Assembly (NCBI GenBank): GCA_032718865.1
Contig: JALUTQ010000045.1
Span: 1,736,001-1,800,000, forward strand
Direction: 5' to 3'
Source: Tilletia caries
Lineage: Eukaryota; Basidiomycota; Exobasidiomycetes; Tilletiales; Tilletiaceae
Length of the DNA: 64,000 nt
Shown: positions 1 through 11,165 of the stretch, one piece after another
Layout: the number at the start of each line of letters is the position of its first letter
Position numbering within the stretch: position 1 is the first letter of the stretch
Translations under genes and position numbers: made by a program
Notes under the pieces: model-generated
Seen by the model: only the letters and a program-made list of their open reading frames with translations
Told to the model about the DNA's origin: nothing
Databases searched by the model: none

Positions 1-151
1 GCTGGAAGAAGTTTATGTAGGTCAAGTTTGCATTCGTATTGCGATTAGAAGGATGCGGAAGGAACAGTCGTGATAAGTGTACAGGATGCGAGCCCACAGC
101 GTAGACCCTTTGAGAGAGGTGATAGAATCAGTAGTTGAGAGCCCAGGACAT

Positions 152-1383
152 TCACGAGCGAGCAGGCTGGGTCCCGTTCTCGATCACAGTTTCGAGCTGA
201 GCCGCTTGGGACTCCAAAACGGCGAGCGAATCAATGATTTTGTCCCTGGCAGTCAAAAGCGGCTCGAGTACCTGGGAGATGCGGGGTTTCTCCGCTTGAA
301 GCGAGGCAATGGCGTCACGCAGCTTTGCGACGGCTTCCTGAGCGTCCGGGAGCGATCCGGGGTTTGTTTGGGCTACAATTGAGGTGTTTGACGTCGAGCC
401 CGTCATGGTCCCGCTGTTTGTGGGTGCTGCAAGTGAGGAGGAGGTAGACGCTCCTGCGAAGAAAATGGGTCGATTGAGTCGGAGCCTGCCGCTGAGGAAG
501 CGAAGAGGGTCAGACTCAGTTCTGCTCACCTGCATTCAAGTCGGTTTGTTGGGCAGGATCACTGCGCGCGCTCTTTACCGGATAAAGAGCAGGTCCCGTG
601 GCATCTTTCTTCGTCGTCTGCAAGCTGGGTTCGGCAACTGCTTCCACAACACCTCGGGACGATGATTGAAACCACTGGAGTTCGGACATGGACGCGTCGG
701 ACGAGTCGCTATCCCGTCGTGCACGCTGACGCGTCATGCGAGTAGCGGGCAGAACGGGTGGCGGGACTGAAAGAGGATACACATTCAAGATGCGATCCAA
801 TCGTCAGCCTGCGTCTTACTGTCGATGTGGAACGCGTAACAGTGAACAAGCGCTCACCTGAATTTGTGGAGGATTTGGGCTGCGGAGCGGACCCGTTCAC
901 AGCCGGGGGTTGGACCGTAGGCAAAGTGCGTTTAGGCGGCGGCGGCGGGGACCCAGGTGGACGATAAAACAGCGGCGGCGGCGGCCCAGGTGGAGGGGGA
1001 AGACACTTCCGGGGGTTTTTGGTCCGCGGCACTGCTGAAGGCTGGGGCTGAGGTTGAGCATGAGGCTGAGATGGGTGAGTTTGCACTGGAGCCTGGGTCG
1101 GAGCTGGAAGTTGCATTTTCTTCTGCGCCTGCTTCTGCTGGGACGTGTCGCGAGCCGGACAAGATTCTTTGGCATGTGCCGGCAGTGTGCTGTGGTTGGT
1201 CTTGCTCAAGTCGAAGAACCGACTGCAATCTTTGCATTTCCACTCCTCGCGGCCGTTGTAAGTTTTGAGCAGGACGAAAGATTGTAAGGCTGGAGGCATG
1301 GCCTCTCCTGAGCGAAAAGCGCGGGCTGCCAGGGACTCCTTTAACTTCCGTGCCTTGGCCATTCCGCGTCCTGATCGCTGCAA
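152..1383 (-). CDS. BED-type zinc-finger protein with C-terminal coiled coil
   Basis: Three exons reconstructed by eye: 1383-858, 766-530 and 453-152. Introns are 91 and 76 nt with GTGAGC donors and CAG acceptors, and the phases match, giving 354 aa. Residues about 45-80 carry a C-x2-C...H-x4-C pattern after WKCKDC, typical of BED fingers, which bind DNA in hAT-type transposases and chromatin proteins. A long Pro/Gln-rich linker follows, then an Arg/Ser patch, and the last 80 residues form a heptad-rich helix (AVAKLRDAIASLQAEK region). The start was chosen because the finger lies just after it. No transposase catalytic domain is present, so this could be a transposon-derived regulator or an unrelated DNA-binding protein. 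It faces away from the retroelement that begins at 1953. The splice model is my inference; the finger is visible directly. Confidence 0.62.
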
Positions 1384-1952
1384 CTGTTATCGATCGCGTG
1401 GCGCGCCCGTGGGTGGACTTGAGGGAGGTGGTGACGGATTGCGGGAAGTGGCAAAGAAAAATTTGCGCCCGGAACGCAACGGATGTGGTTGTCGAGCAGA
1501 AGCTGCATGCTCGACATTCGACAAGATCTGACAATCAACAAAAAAAAAAACAGTAAGCACGTCCAATTTTCAATCAAAGACTGCACTTCGTACCGCTCCT
1601 ACCCCTCAACCACGACGATGAGAGCATGTACCGGTTACGGAAGAATGGAGTTCCGTCGGCTGCGCCCAAGTCGGACGTCAGTCGGGCGAAGGCAGTGCGA
1701 TCACGGAGGTAGCTCGAGGCGACACCCGCCTCAGCTACGCTCCGTTTCATCTCATTGAAAAATTCTCTGCACTTCCCTCTCTTCTCCCAGCAGACAGGGA
1801 CATGCAGAACCATCACCTCCTTCCTCTCCTCCCGCTGTCGCACTGCCTCTCGGCTCCCTGATCCTTCGTGAGCGTGCGCGAACGTTCTTCGTTGCGTTGT
1901 CTCTGTCTCGTTTCATCTCTTTTCTCTGCTTTCCGTTCACGCTTCACGATCA
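1384..1952. other. Divergent intergenic region
   Basis: The 569 bp between the BED-finger gene (leftward) and the retroelement gag (rightward) hold an A-run at about 1540-1550 and a CT-rich stretch before the gag ATG. The 5' terminal repeat of the DIRS-like element should lie here or further left, but I could not find a match to its 3' flank. No gene is visible. Confidence 0.4.
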
Positions 1953-3996
1953 ATGCCTGGAAACAACGACGGCAATTTCAACGGAGAAGACGAAGGACCC
2001 ATTCAAGTCTTTGGCGATCTGACATGGACACCGCTGGGTTGGTCTTTGTCCCCCACTCGCATGCTCGAGGCGGCGGAGTTGTCCATTCAGCTGTACAACG
2101 AAGGTCAGCCGGACGTTGCCGCTCGGATCAGAGCCATCTACCAGACGCACAAGAACAAGGAGGAAAACCCCCAAGCTGCGCACTTCCGAGCGCTGGAGGT
2201 CAGTACCGATCGCCTCGCCGAGGACATCAGGGACGAACTGATCCTGGTCCACAACCTCCTCACCACATGGACCGACACGCACGAGCGTCTCGGTCGCACC
2301 CCGTGGTCATCGAGCGAGGAAGACGAAGCAAGGTCCCCTGCCCCACCCGCTCCAGCCACGACCGGACCCGCTTCGTCGAACTCCCGGCGTGCGGAGAAGC
2401 GCCGCGTCGAGGCGTCTTCCCCACGGCAAGGCCAACCGGCAGAAAAACGGAGTCGGGTCGTGGAAGAGCCCAGCGCATCAGAACCACAAGCCGCGGTTCC
2501 ACGGCCCGACGGGAAGCGCAAGGCTGTGACGATTCACAGAGGCGTCAGCAGCTCGGAAGGAGCTGGCTCGCTTCGTCCGCCGAAGAAGACCGTCAAGAAG
2601 GTGGCCGACCTGGAGTTCGTTCCCCTTTGGCTTCTGAGCAAGGACGCGTGTCGACGCGCGGCGGAAAAGGAGACCGGCTTCAAGAAGCCGATGATTCAAA
2701 ACTCCGACGGCACGTTCGTGGAAGCGGACGAAGCCTGCCCCGACGGGTACGTTCAGGAGGGCGACCTCGACTGGATACTCTGGAACGAGTGTACCAAGAT
2801 GCGTGAGTAGCTATACACCTTTCTCCCACTGTTTCCCTCCCCCTTGCAGCGGCTGCCGACGTGCTCCAACGCAGTCTCACCCCCATGGGAGGTGAGGGCG
2901 GTCGACGTACCGTGGAGGATACTCTCTGGGTCAGTAGATGCGCCGACGAGCGTGGGAACTGTCAGGAGTAGGAGATGCGCCGACGAGCGTGGCACCGACG
3001 AGTGCAGCGCCGACGAGCGCGCCGCCGACGAGCGTAGAGCCGTAGAGGCCATTGCAATGTCAGGCGTAACGTCCACATGGGTACGGCCGACGAGCCACGA
3101 ACAGCGAGCTTCAGGCGGAATGCATTGAAACATAGGCATTTCGATACGATGGCGCAGATGAAAAGCACATGATATGGCCCGTTTTTGGGAATGTAGACTA
3201 TAGTGACATGTGTCTGACGATTTCCGATCCTTCACTTTCTTTTGTTATACAGAAGAGACCCTCATGGCCGAGCACGACGTGGACGAAGACGTTCAGCAGA
3301 TGTTCAAGAAGGCGCATCACGCCGTGTTCAACCACAACCTCGCCGAGTCTCAACGCGCCGCTCTGCAGAAGTACTACGCTTGGAACCGGAGTACTTGGTG
3401 CAGACGGTACCAACTTATCGTGAACTCGGGGTCGGAAGATCCCATCTTCGACCTCGCGGTCGTCGATTCGGCCAACCTCGACGTTTACGTCAGAGAGGAG
3501 GAGACTCGGGCTCGCCAGGAGCAGAAGGCGAAGCTGGCGGCGATGCAGACCAAGATGGATCAGCTCGTGGCTGCGGCCACGGTTCGTCAAGCCGAGACCT
3601 ACACCCTCCCGGCTTGCAGCTCGAACCCTCCTCCCTCCTCGTCAAGAAAGCCCAAGACGAAGCGGACCGGAGATCGCAGTTCGTTTCGGACCGAGATCGC
3701 CGGAGTCGCCAGCACAGCGAGGCCCTACGCCTGCGCCCGCTGCGGAGGAAGAGCCCTGCACGACGTCGGGCGCTGCGAAAAAGACCCACTTCGCCAAGGC
3801 CAGCTGCGCAACCTACGAGACCATTACCCGTCGCGACAAGGCCGATGGACCCCTCGTCTTCAAGGACACCGGCATCGTCGTCTGCCTCAACTTCAACGGC
3901 GGACGAGCCTGCAACTACAAGGGCTGCCCCGGTCATCGGTGCTCTCTCTGCGGCGTCTCATCGCACGGCGCTCAGGCTTGCGGGCGCTCGGAATGA
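1953..3996 (+). pseudogene. Gag-like protein of the DIRS-like element
   Basis: Exon 1 runs 1953-2802. A second exon may be 2850-2889, and the last exon starts at 3253; if the middle exon is skipped, a 450-nt intron containing GCCGACGAGCG repeats results. The N-terminal half is charged and Pro/Ser-rich, and the part after 3253 is helical and coiled (about 3490-3590). At 3890-3985 the +1 frame encodes a zinc region (CLNFNGGRACN, then C-x4-H-x-C-x2-C-x5-H-x4-C) characteristic of gag in basidiomycete DIRS-like elements, ending at TGA 3994-3996. Getting from the exon frame to the zinc-region frame needs a one-base slip between about 3660 and 3780, so the copy is scored as broken. Its role would be binding element RNA in cytoplasmic particles. 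Confidence 0.65.
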
Positions 3997-3997
3997 G

Positions 3998-4304
3998 CTC
4001 CCTCCTCGGCCCTCTCCTCTCACGTTCAAGGCGGACGCCTGGGCCAGCGTCCTGGAAGGCCTTGGACTCGGTGATCGGTATGCCGATGTGGTTCAAGGTC
4101 TACGAGAAGGATTCGACCTCGAGATTCCCCGCATCACCAGCACAGCCATCGCCAGCAACGCCCCTTCAGCGAACATTCACCGCTCCGCCCTCCGCGAAAT
4201 CATCCTCAAAGAACGGCAAAGGGGAGCTTACATTGGCCCCTTCCAGAATGCCGGTGATGTCCAAGGCGTTCTCCACAACCCCTTCCAATCAATGCCCCTT
4301 TCCC
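3998..4304 (+). pseudogene. N-terminal part of DIRS reverse transcriptase, cut by the gypsy insertion
   Basis: A frame overlapping the end of gag encodes the lead-in to the DIRS reverse transcriptase: a helical segment (ADAWASVLEGLGLGDRY), then the motif ending in GAYIGPF that precedes the fingers subdomain. It stops at the gypsy element. The frame continues in sense at 11166, after the second TTCCC copy, where IPKPPDKFRLIQNFS follows directly. This continuity is the strongest evidence that 4305-11160 was inserted into this gene. The frame is +1 relative to gag, so it may be expressed by frameshifting or reinitiation. Confidence 0.7.
4300..4304 (+). repeat. Target-site duplication of the gypsy element (left copy)
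   Basis: TTCCC lies immediately outside the left LTR and is repeated at 11161-11165 immediately outside the right LTR. A 5-bp duplication is the usual size for Ty3/gypsy integrases. Confidence 0.9.
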
Positions 4305-4593
4305 TGTAATAGACTAGCTATACAAGTGCTTCAGAGTTGTGATTCCATGTCCGGAGCAAGTAAGTACAAGTGCAGGGAGCAGCGAGAAGGTGACGAGCAC
4401 GAGAGAGGGAAGGCACTCGGCCGAGAGAGGACAAAGGGAAAGGTAGCGACGTGAGGGGAGCGAGCAAGAAAGATAAGAGAGAAAGGGAGATAAGATAGTG
4501 AGTCCACGTGGAGTTGCCACGTGGAGCCACTATCTCCGGAAGCGAGAGCAGTAGAGAAAAAGAAAGAAAGAAAGGCCTGACCCGTCTAGCACA
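4305..4593 (-). repeat. 3' LTR of the gypsy element (left LTR)
   Basis: This 289-bp direct repeat is the same as 10872-11160. The plus strand starts TGTAATAGAC and ends CTAGCACA, so the termini are the TG...CA expected for integrase. It contains a near-palindrome around CCACGTGG (about 4504-4530) and a purine-rich tail. Confidence 0.93.
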
Positions 4594-5085
4594 TCCCCGC
4601 GTCGAGCAGAACGTCCGTCTCGGGACGAACGACCAGCCTGGACAACGCATCAGCATTGGTGTGTGTGGTGCCTGGCCGATAAACGAAGCGCAGATGCGCG
4701 AGATGCGGCATCAGCTGCGCCCGGCAACGCGAAATCACCGGTCCATAGCGCGCCCCGGCCGAACTCGTGAGCATCGCCCCCAACGGAGCGTGATCCGTCA
4801 CCACGGTTACGTCGGCCCCCTCCAACAAGTGGAGGAATCGCCCAAAAGCCCACGCAAGGCACGACAGCTCCAGCTCAGGCGCGACAAGCTTTTGCTCCGA
4901 TGGCATGGTCAACCGGGACAAGAAGGCGACAGGTCGCTCCGTCAAGATCACCGTCCGGCCATCAACCTCGAGACGCCGAGCGCGATGGAGCGGACCACGC
5001 AAAGCATCGTACAACGAGGACGACATAGCATGGACGCGCGCCGACACGTCATACTCTCGCAACACACCCGGAGTGCGCCGAGCCC
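4594..5085 (-). pseudogene. C-terminal RNase H half displaced downstream of integrase
   Basis: The minus-strand frame carries the second half of a gypsy RNase H: PVAFLSR, the catalytic Glu in APELELSCLAWAF, the catalytic Asp in VVTDHAPLG, and the final Asp in NADALSRL, followed by a stop close to the LTR. In ordinary Ty3/gypsy elements these motifs directly follow the YVDAS motif, ahead of integrase. Here YVDASKDGFGAVLHQ is at about 6540, before integrase, and the other three catalytic residues lie about 1.5 kb away, after it. The join from the integrase frame to this frame needs a one-base slip in a 9-G run at 5088-5096. Whether the halves assemble into one active domain is unknown. Confidence 0.72.
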
Positions 5086-8000
5086 GCGGGGGGGGGACGA
5101 GGAACCGGAGAGGAAGCACGAGAAGACGGTGCGAAAGGAGAAGCAGGCGCAACCCGATCAGCGTCCTCGACGGGCGAACCCGCACGGTGAGTGACGTACG
5201 GATCCTCATCCCCAGGGACAGCATCCAACTGACTGACCGCAAACGTGTCTCCAATCCTCAGGTCCGCCGGCAGCTCCAACCGCACCCGGTGGTCACTAAG
5301 GACCGCACTGATCCGGAAAGGACCCATCTTCTGCGGCGCCAGCTTATTCTCCTGGGAACCCGGAATCGGTCGATCCGGCAAACGCACAAAGACGGCATCC
5401 CCTACAGCATACGAGGGCAACGGCGCCCGGACCGCATCATAGCGCGCTTTTTGAGCGCGACGAGCTTCCGCCAGCGAGGCACGAGCATCCTCCAACCGCG
5501 CTCCCGCCGCCGTCAACCGCTCAACAAATGATCCGACACCCTCATGCTCTTGCGCATCAAAGACGGCGTGTACCACATCCGGATGGGCAACGAAGACCAG
5601 GTCGAACGGACAAACGCCGGTGGACACGGACGGGGTGGAATTCATCGCCAACTCCGCGGCAGGTACGGCGCGCTTGTCCCAATGAGCACGGGAGTCCAAG
5701 CACAACGTCTGCAGGACGCGCTTGACGGTCTGGATAGACCGTTCGACCGGGTTGGCTTGGTGGTGATGAGGGACCGACGGCGACAACACAGCTCCCAGCG
5801 ACGTCGCTAAGGCAGACATAACGACGCCGGACAACCGCGCTTCCGAGTCCGGGATCAAGCGACTCGGTCGCCATCCGTAACGGAGCACGCGGTCGCTGAG
5901 GATAGCGGCGACACCCTCAGCCGTGACCGACGCGGCGCACGGCTCGAGCAGGATCATGCGCGAGAACAGGTCCAACACCACAAGGACGGCATCATTACCA
6001 GCCCTCGACCGCGGGAAACCCAGCAATAAGTCCACCGAGATGGACTGGAACGGGAGGGAGGCGTCATCCTCGACATCTAACCGTCCGGTCCGGCGTGCCA
6101 ACTTCGTTGCAACGCAAGGTGGGCAATGCTTAACCCAGGCTCGAACAGCAACTGACAGCGCCGGACGCCAGAAATGTCGCCGAACAGCCAGATACGTCTT
6201 GGTGAATCCGAAGTGACCGCGTTGATCATGGACGGTGCGAAGGATGTCCGGAACACCGCCTTCGGGTAGCGCGAGCAGCCCATCTTGGCGGCGAATGAGG
6301 AGACCATCCTGCATCACCCACTCAGGCTCCTCAACACCAGCATCCAGAGCGCGAAGGATTGGGCCAAAGTGGCGGTCTCGACATAGCCAGGCATGCCAAC
6401 GCTCGCGTGCGACCGTGGATGGAAGCAACGAGGACTGCTGCACGGGAATCGCCGCAGCGGAAAGCGACACAGCCGGTGCCGGATCATCCACCTCAAAGAC
6501 CTGGTGCAATACCGCACCAAAACCATCCTTACTCGCGTCCACGTAAAGCACATAAGGCCGAGCGGGATCCGGATGCGCGAGGACCGGCGGAGAAGCAATC
6601 GCCCTCTTCAACGTCTCGAACGCGGCGTCCTGCTCGTCACCCCACGGAATCTCGACCCTATCCGCAGAGGCAGGGGACCCATCGGTCGCGACGAGCCGAG
6701 TGCGATCCCCACACCGCTCATACCGCCATCCCCGTGTCAAGGCGGTCAATGGGGCCGCAACGGTTGCAAATCGAGGAATGAACGAGCGGTAGTACCCAAA
6801 GAGCCCCATGGCATGGTACAGTTGCCGCAACGTCTTTGGTCGAGCCAAATCCAACACAGCACGAGCACGATCGGACCAGACCGCCACCCCCCGCGCCGGA
6901 CACCTTCCTCCCGAGTAGCGTCAGGGACGGCACGCCGAAGGTGCACTTCGCTTGGCTGAAGCGAAGACCGACGTCTTCCGCGCGAGCCAGCAAGGTCTCT
7001 AACGCGTGTACATGCTCGTCCATGGTGTTCGTCGCCACAACGACATCGTCAATGTAAACCACAGCCACCTTCCATCGCAGATCCCCAAGCAGCGAGTCCA
7101 TCAGCCGCTGGAACACCGCGGGCGCATTGCGCAAGCCGAAGGGCACGGTGCGGTATTGGAAAAAGGCCACGGTGACACGTGAACGCCGTCTTCCACCGGT
7201 CGCTTTCCCGCACACCGAGCTGATGATACCCCCGCAGGGCGTCCAGTGAACTGTACACTCGCTTCCCTGCCAACGAGTTGAAGATGGCATCAGTGGTCGG
7301 AAGAGGATACGCGTCCGCCACCGTATGCGCATTCAGCTTTCGATAATCCACGCAAAAGCGCCACTTCTCGCCCTGGCGGACCATCAAGACGGGGAAGGAG
7401 ACCGAACTGGAGCTGGGCTCGATCACCTCCCACTCCAACAGCTGATCAATCGTTGCATCCATGGCGCGCTGCTTCTCCGGACTCGCGCGGCGCGGGGCCT
7501 CGGGGTGAACGTTGCGATCGTCGTCAAGATCAATGGACATCTCATGGCCGACAACTCGACCAGGCCGACCGTCAAGAGCAAACGCTGCCGAATGACGACC
7601 CAGTACCGCAACAATGTCCGGATGCGGACGACCCTCAGCGTCAAGCCCGACTTTGAACACACCGTCGACCATCGCAACGGACACCTCCTCCGTCGGCGAC
7701 GGGAGATCGGACCCATCGACCGATTCACACACGTCCAGCGGGTCGATGTCGACCTCGACAGAGAAAGACAAGGACGAGCCGGCCGCATGATACGCCTCTC
7801 CCGGCATGGCCGCAGGCAAGTCGAAGACGTGCGCCGCATGCACCCCCACCTCACCAAGTTGGGCGACCACAGCGTCGGCGACCGGAGTACGGCGAGAAAG
7901 AGAGGTGGAGAGGGTACCGACATTGGTCAGGAGGACATGCGCCGTCCGGGAGTCGATCACAGCCAGTGGCCCCGCCAAGCGCACGGTCTCCGCGGCGTTG

Positions 8001-8929
8001 GACATCAGTCGAGGAAACGCGGTGTAGTCGAGACCGGGAGCCAATGGGGCGGTGTCGACGGGGACCCAGGCATGGGAACGAGCGGGAATAACGATGTCGC
8101 GCGTCGTGCAAAGCTCGGCTTGACGGGCATAGGGCCCCGGCATGTGCTCACGCACTGGAAACGTGAGTGGATTCCCATTGTGCTCCAGCACGGCAGTGCC
8201 ACGACGAGAGTGGATGGCGATTCCATGTGTGCTAATGAAATCCTGCCCCAAACACAGTCCGGGCGCGAACGCCTCGAGCACATGGAAGTCGACGGTGCAC
8301 TCCATGCACAAGGACTGGCCGACGGCATCATCGACGGCGACGAAGAACGTCATCGTACTCCACCCCAAGGACGACTTGGAGCCGATGCCGTGGATAGGCA
8401 GGGGTTGGCCTTGGACCGTGCCTCCCAACGTCTCGAGCAGCTGGCGATCGATTATGGAGAGAGATGAGCCAGTGTCCAGGAGGGAGGACAGGGGGTTACC
8501 AGAGGCGTCATTAATGCGAATGTGCATGGTAAGTGGCACATGATGTCTGTATGCTGTCCCCGTGCCCACCTCCGGTCCAGGAGCAATTGTCACGATCTTT
8601 CCAATGCGTCGCGTCTTCTGACGCAATGGTCTATTCTCTCGGTTCACAGGGAACGTCCGCGCAGTGAAGAACTGCGGCAGAGGTTCGATGCGTAAAGCAA
8701 GCGCCGGTATGGGCGCGTTTCCACTTGTGGACGGTTGTCCCTCCCCATCCTCAGGTGCGTTCACAGCTTCATCTCTGACTGTGCATTCTAAATCTGTAAA
8801 TGGAGAAACGTGCTTATTAGGCCGTTCCAACTCAGCAGAAAGGGGAGACTGTACTCCCCTAGAAAGGTGCCCATGGGGTCTCAGATCAGGGAGTGGTCCA
8901 ATCTCCCTGTCATCTCCACACATGGTCAT
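5049..8929 (-). pseudogene. Gypsy Pol: protease, reverse transcriptase, partial RNase H, integrase
   Basis: The frames follow on at 8929-7160, 7164-6890 and 6887-5049. The protease has LLDTGSSLSII (about 8480-8450). RT shows WRFCVDYRKLN, then YIDD in VAVVYIDDVVVA (about 7065-7045), and the thumb LGRKVS. RNase H begins with YVDASKDG at about 6540 and breaks off. Integrase has an HHCC finger (GHFGFTKTYLAVRRHFW...CPPC, about 6200-6100), then the DDE core with Asp in SVDLLLGFP, Asp in IPDSEARL and Glu in NPVERSIQ, and a C-terminal barrel ending VSQLD. Slips at a homopolymer at about 7160-7166 and a C run at 6887-6892 break the polyprotein; removing one base from each restores it. It functions in reverse transcription and integration. 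Confidence 0.88.
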
Positions 8930-9370
8930 GCCTACATGGTACCCGGCAGGGAGGTCCCGTCTTGGACCAGAGGGGGGGACGTAGCCCTCTCCCTGCCGCT
9001 CTTGAATCTGGTCTCAGTGTGAGTCCAGGGGCTACGACGAGCTGTCTCCGGCGCGAGCTCGTCAGGACAGTCGTGCTGACCATCCTTGCTGCTTGGCAGC
9101 GGAGGGGCGCTTCCCTCCCTTCCAAGATCCAGCCTCACCGCAGCTTCGACAGGGCTGGCATAGGGCCCTGCGTCAGTCTGGTTAGAGGAAGGATGTGGGA
9201 TGGACCAGTGAGTATTGGTCGATAGTTTAACGTCGTCACGGACAAATGAGACTGAATCAGACTCCGTCTCCGTCACTTCCAAGCTCTCCACGACCGCAGC
9301 ATGTACGACGGGCGCATCGGGAGGGTGAGGAGGCGGGCGGGCCCGTTCGACGTCGGTGCCCGCCACTAGT

Positions 9371-10722
9371 TTACCGTCGTTGCGGACGCTCAAAAAAAGG
9401 GGCCAGGCCAAGATCAGCCTCATCGATCTCCGGATAGTCGGCGACCGTGAGTGTGTTGATTTGGCCGGCTTGGAGCAGATGTTCGTGCTCAAAGTCAAAA
9501 TGCTCTCCCCCCACAGCGATTGCAGTTCCAACCCAGCCGCAACACCTTATTGGAGTTGGGCCGGCGGTACATGCGCGGCAGCCCATTCGCGGCCGGCACG
9601 ATCCGAGCGGGATCGTATGTCGCCGGCAAGGAGGTCTGCGGGCCCGGGGCCGTCACCGATGCGGGAGGAACGGTGTGATGCACCGCACGGGGAGGACGAG
9701 GAGGGGGCGCGGACGTCGGAGCCTGCCGGATCGGGGCAGAAACCGGAGCTGACGGGGTTTTTGACGACCTTGTCCGACGACATCGAGCTCGAGTCGAGGA
9801 GAGGAATGTTGTGCACCTTCCTCCAGACTGGCTCCCAACGGATGATGGCGTCCTGAAGATCATCGAGGACGGCACCTTCCTCCGGCAAGCGAATGTACGC
9901 ATACATGGAGGGCGGCAACTTGTCGGCCACCTCTTGCACCAGAATGCTCTCCGTGTACGAATCGCCGAACGCGTAACGCAAGAGCTGGACCTTGTCAAAC
10001 AGGTAAGCCATTCCAGACTCCTGAGACTCTTGCCACCGGCGATCATGCGCGTCCTGACGAAGCTGCGCCCGGTTTACAGCAAAGGCGCGACGCATCAGAC
10101 GCGCGTAATCCTCCACCGTGCGGAGGCCGCGCACAGTCGTCGTTGGCAGGCCTGCATGCCAGCGAGCCGCGATCCCTTCCAGCGCCTGGGGAATCGCCAC
10201 CACGACCGCAGGTTCCCACGCGGGATCGGAGTTGGAGCGAGCCATATCGGCAACCCGACTGAGGAACCGCTCCAAGCGGGTGGGCTCGCCGTCGTAGGAG
10301 CCAATGAGCTCCCGCTGGCACTTGAGCGGACGCGACACGGGAGGGGCCGCTGTCGGAGGGCGCGAGTCGAGATCGGTGAGGGTGTATCCCGCGCGACCAA
10401 GCGCGGAAGTGACGACACTTCGGGAATCGGAAGGCAGACGCGACCACAACGCCGGATGTTGCGCGGCGAGTCGTGCGGCTGCCTGCTCGGTAGGGGACGA
10501 GACCGATCGAGCGTCGTCAGAGGGGGATTTGGTGGCCACGTCGGGTGCGACGTTGGTGGAGGTGTCGGGAGCAACCGCAGCCGCAGCGATGGGCGGTTGA
10601 GCTGGGGTGGCCAACGTGGCCAGCTTGTAGTCCACAGCGTCCATCCGGGAGTCCATCCTGGTCATGAACGAAGCCAGAGTCGAGGCAACATCTTCGAGGG
10701 TGATGGCGGGTGGGTCGGACAA
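9371..10722 (-). pseudogene. Gypsy Gag with C-terminal zinc knuckle
   Basis: The minus-strand frame from 10722 begins with MSDPPAITLEDVASTLASF, a short coiled region, and then a retrotransposon gag core (ELIGSYDGEPTRLERFLSRV...WHAGLPT...ALEGIAARW) of normal size and position. The Pro-rich tail continues one frame over from about 9770, and the zinc knuckle CNRCGGEHFDFEH lies across a second slip in a run of six C (9507-9512, plus strand). Both breaks are one extra base. It would package element RNA. It lies just inside the 5' LTR (10872-11160). Confidence 0.8.
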
Positions 10723-10871
10723 AGGAGAACCGGACCGAGAGGTGGTCGGCTCTTCCTTAGACTTGCCGGATCCTTTTTGGCATGGCGAATGTGAGTGGGG
10801 AGATGGCTGGGGGGGTGGGTGTGTTCCTTCTGTCGTTCAGTGTAAACTTGGAATCTATACTCTCATCACCA

Positions 10872-11160
10872 TGTAATAGACTAGCTATACAAGTGCTTCA
10901 GAGTTGTGATTCCATGTCCGGAGCAAGTAAGTACAAGTGCAGGGAGCAGCGAGAAGGTGACGAGCACGAGAGAGGGAAGGCACTCGGCCGAGAGAGGACA
11001 AAGGGAAAGGTAGCGACGTGAGGGGAGCGAGCAAGAAAGATAAGAGAGAAAGGGAGATAAGATAGTGAGTCCACGTGGAGTTGCCACGTGGAGCCACTAT
11101 CTCCGGAAGCGAGAGCAGTAGAGAAAAAGAAAGAAAGAAAGGCCTGACCCGTCTAGCACA
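10872..11160 (-). repeat. 5' LTR of the gypsy element (right LTR)
   Basis: This is the second copy of the 289-bp LTR. In element orientation transcription would start here and run leftward. The bases immediately inside it (10871 downward) read TGGTGATGAGAGTATAG on the minus strand, a plausible primer-binding site because it begins TGG, complementary to a tRNA CCA end. The tRNA species is not identified. Confidence 0.93.
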
Positions 11161-11165
11161 TTCCC
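11161..11165 (+). repeat. Target-site duplication of the gypsy element (right copy)
   Basis: TTCCC, identical to 4300-4304, directly follows the right LTR. Confidence 0.9.

Larger units (their letters stand above)
4305..11160 (-). mobile_element. Complete Ty3/gypsy LTR retrotransposon
   Basis: The 6,856-bp element is read on the minus strand. It is bounded by two 289-bp LTRs (TGTAATAG...CTAGCACA on the plus strand) that look identical by eye, and by the TSD TTCCC. Minus-strand order is gag (10722-9371), protease and RT (8929 to about 6890), the first part of RNase H, integrase (to about 5050) and then the remaining RNase H motifs (about 4990-4594). The primer-binding site lies just inside the right LTR and starts TGGTGATGAGAG in element orientation. 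Identical LTRs argue for a recent insertion, yet the coding region needs five single-base corrections to stay open, an unusual combination. It sits inside the DIRS-like reverse transcriptase. Confidence 0.93.

Noticed and set aside
7325..8467. Plus-strand open frame of 380 codons inside the gypsy element
   Set aside because: Antisense of the protease-RT region, whose catalytic motifs are on the minus strand.
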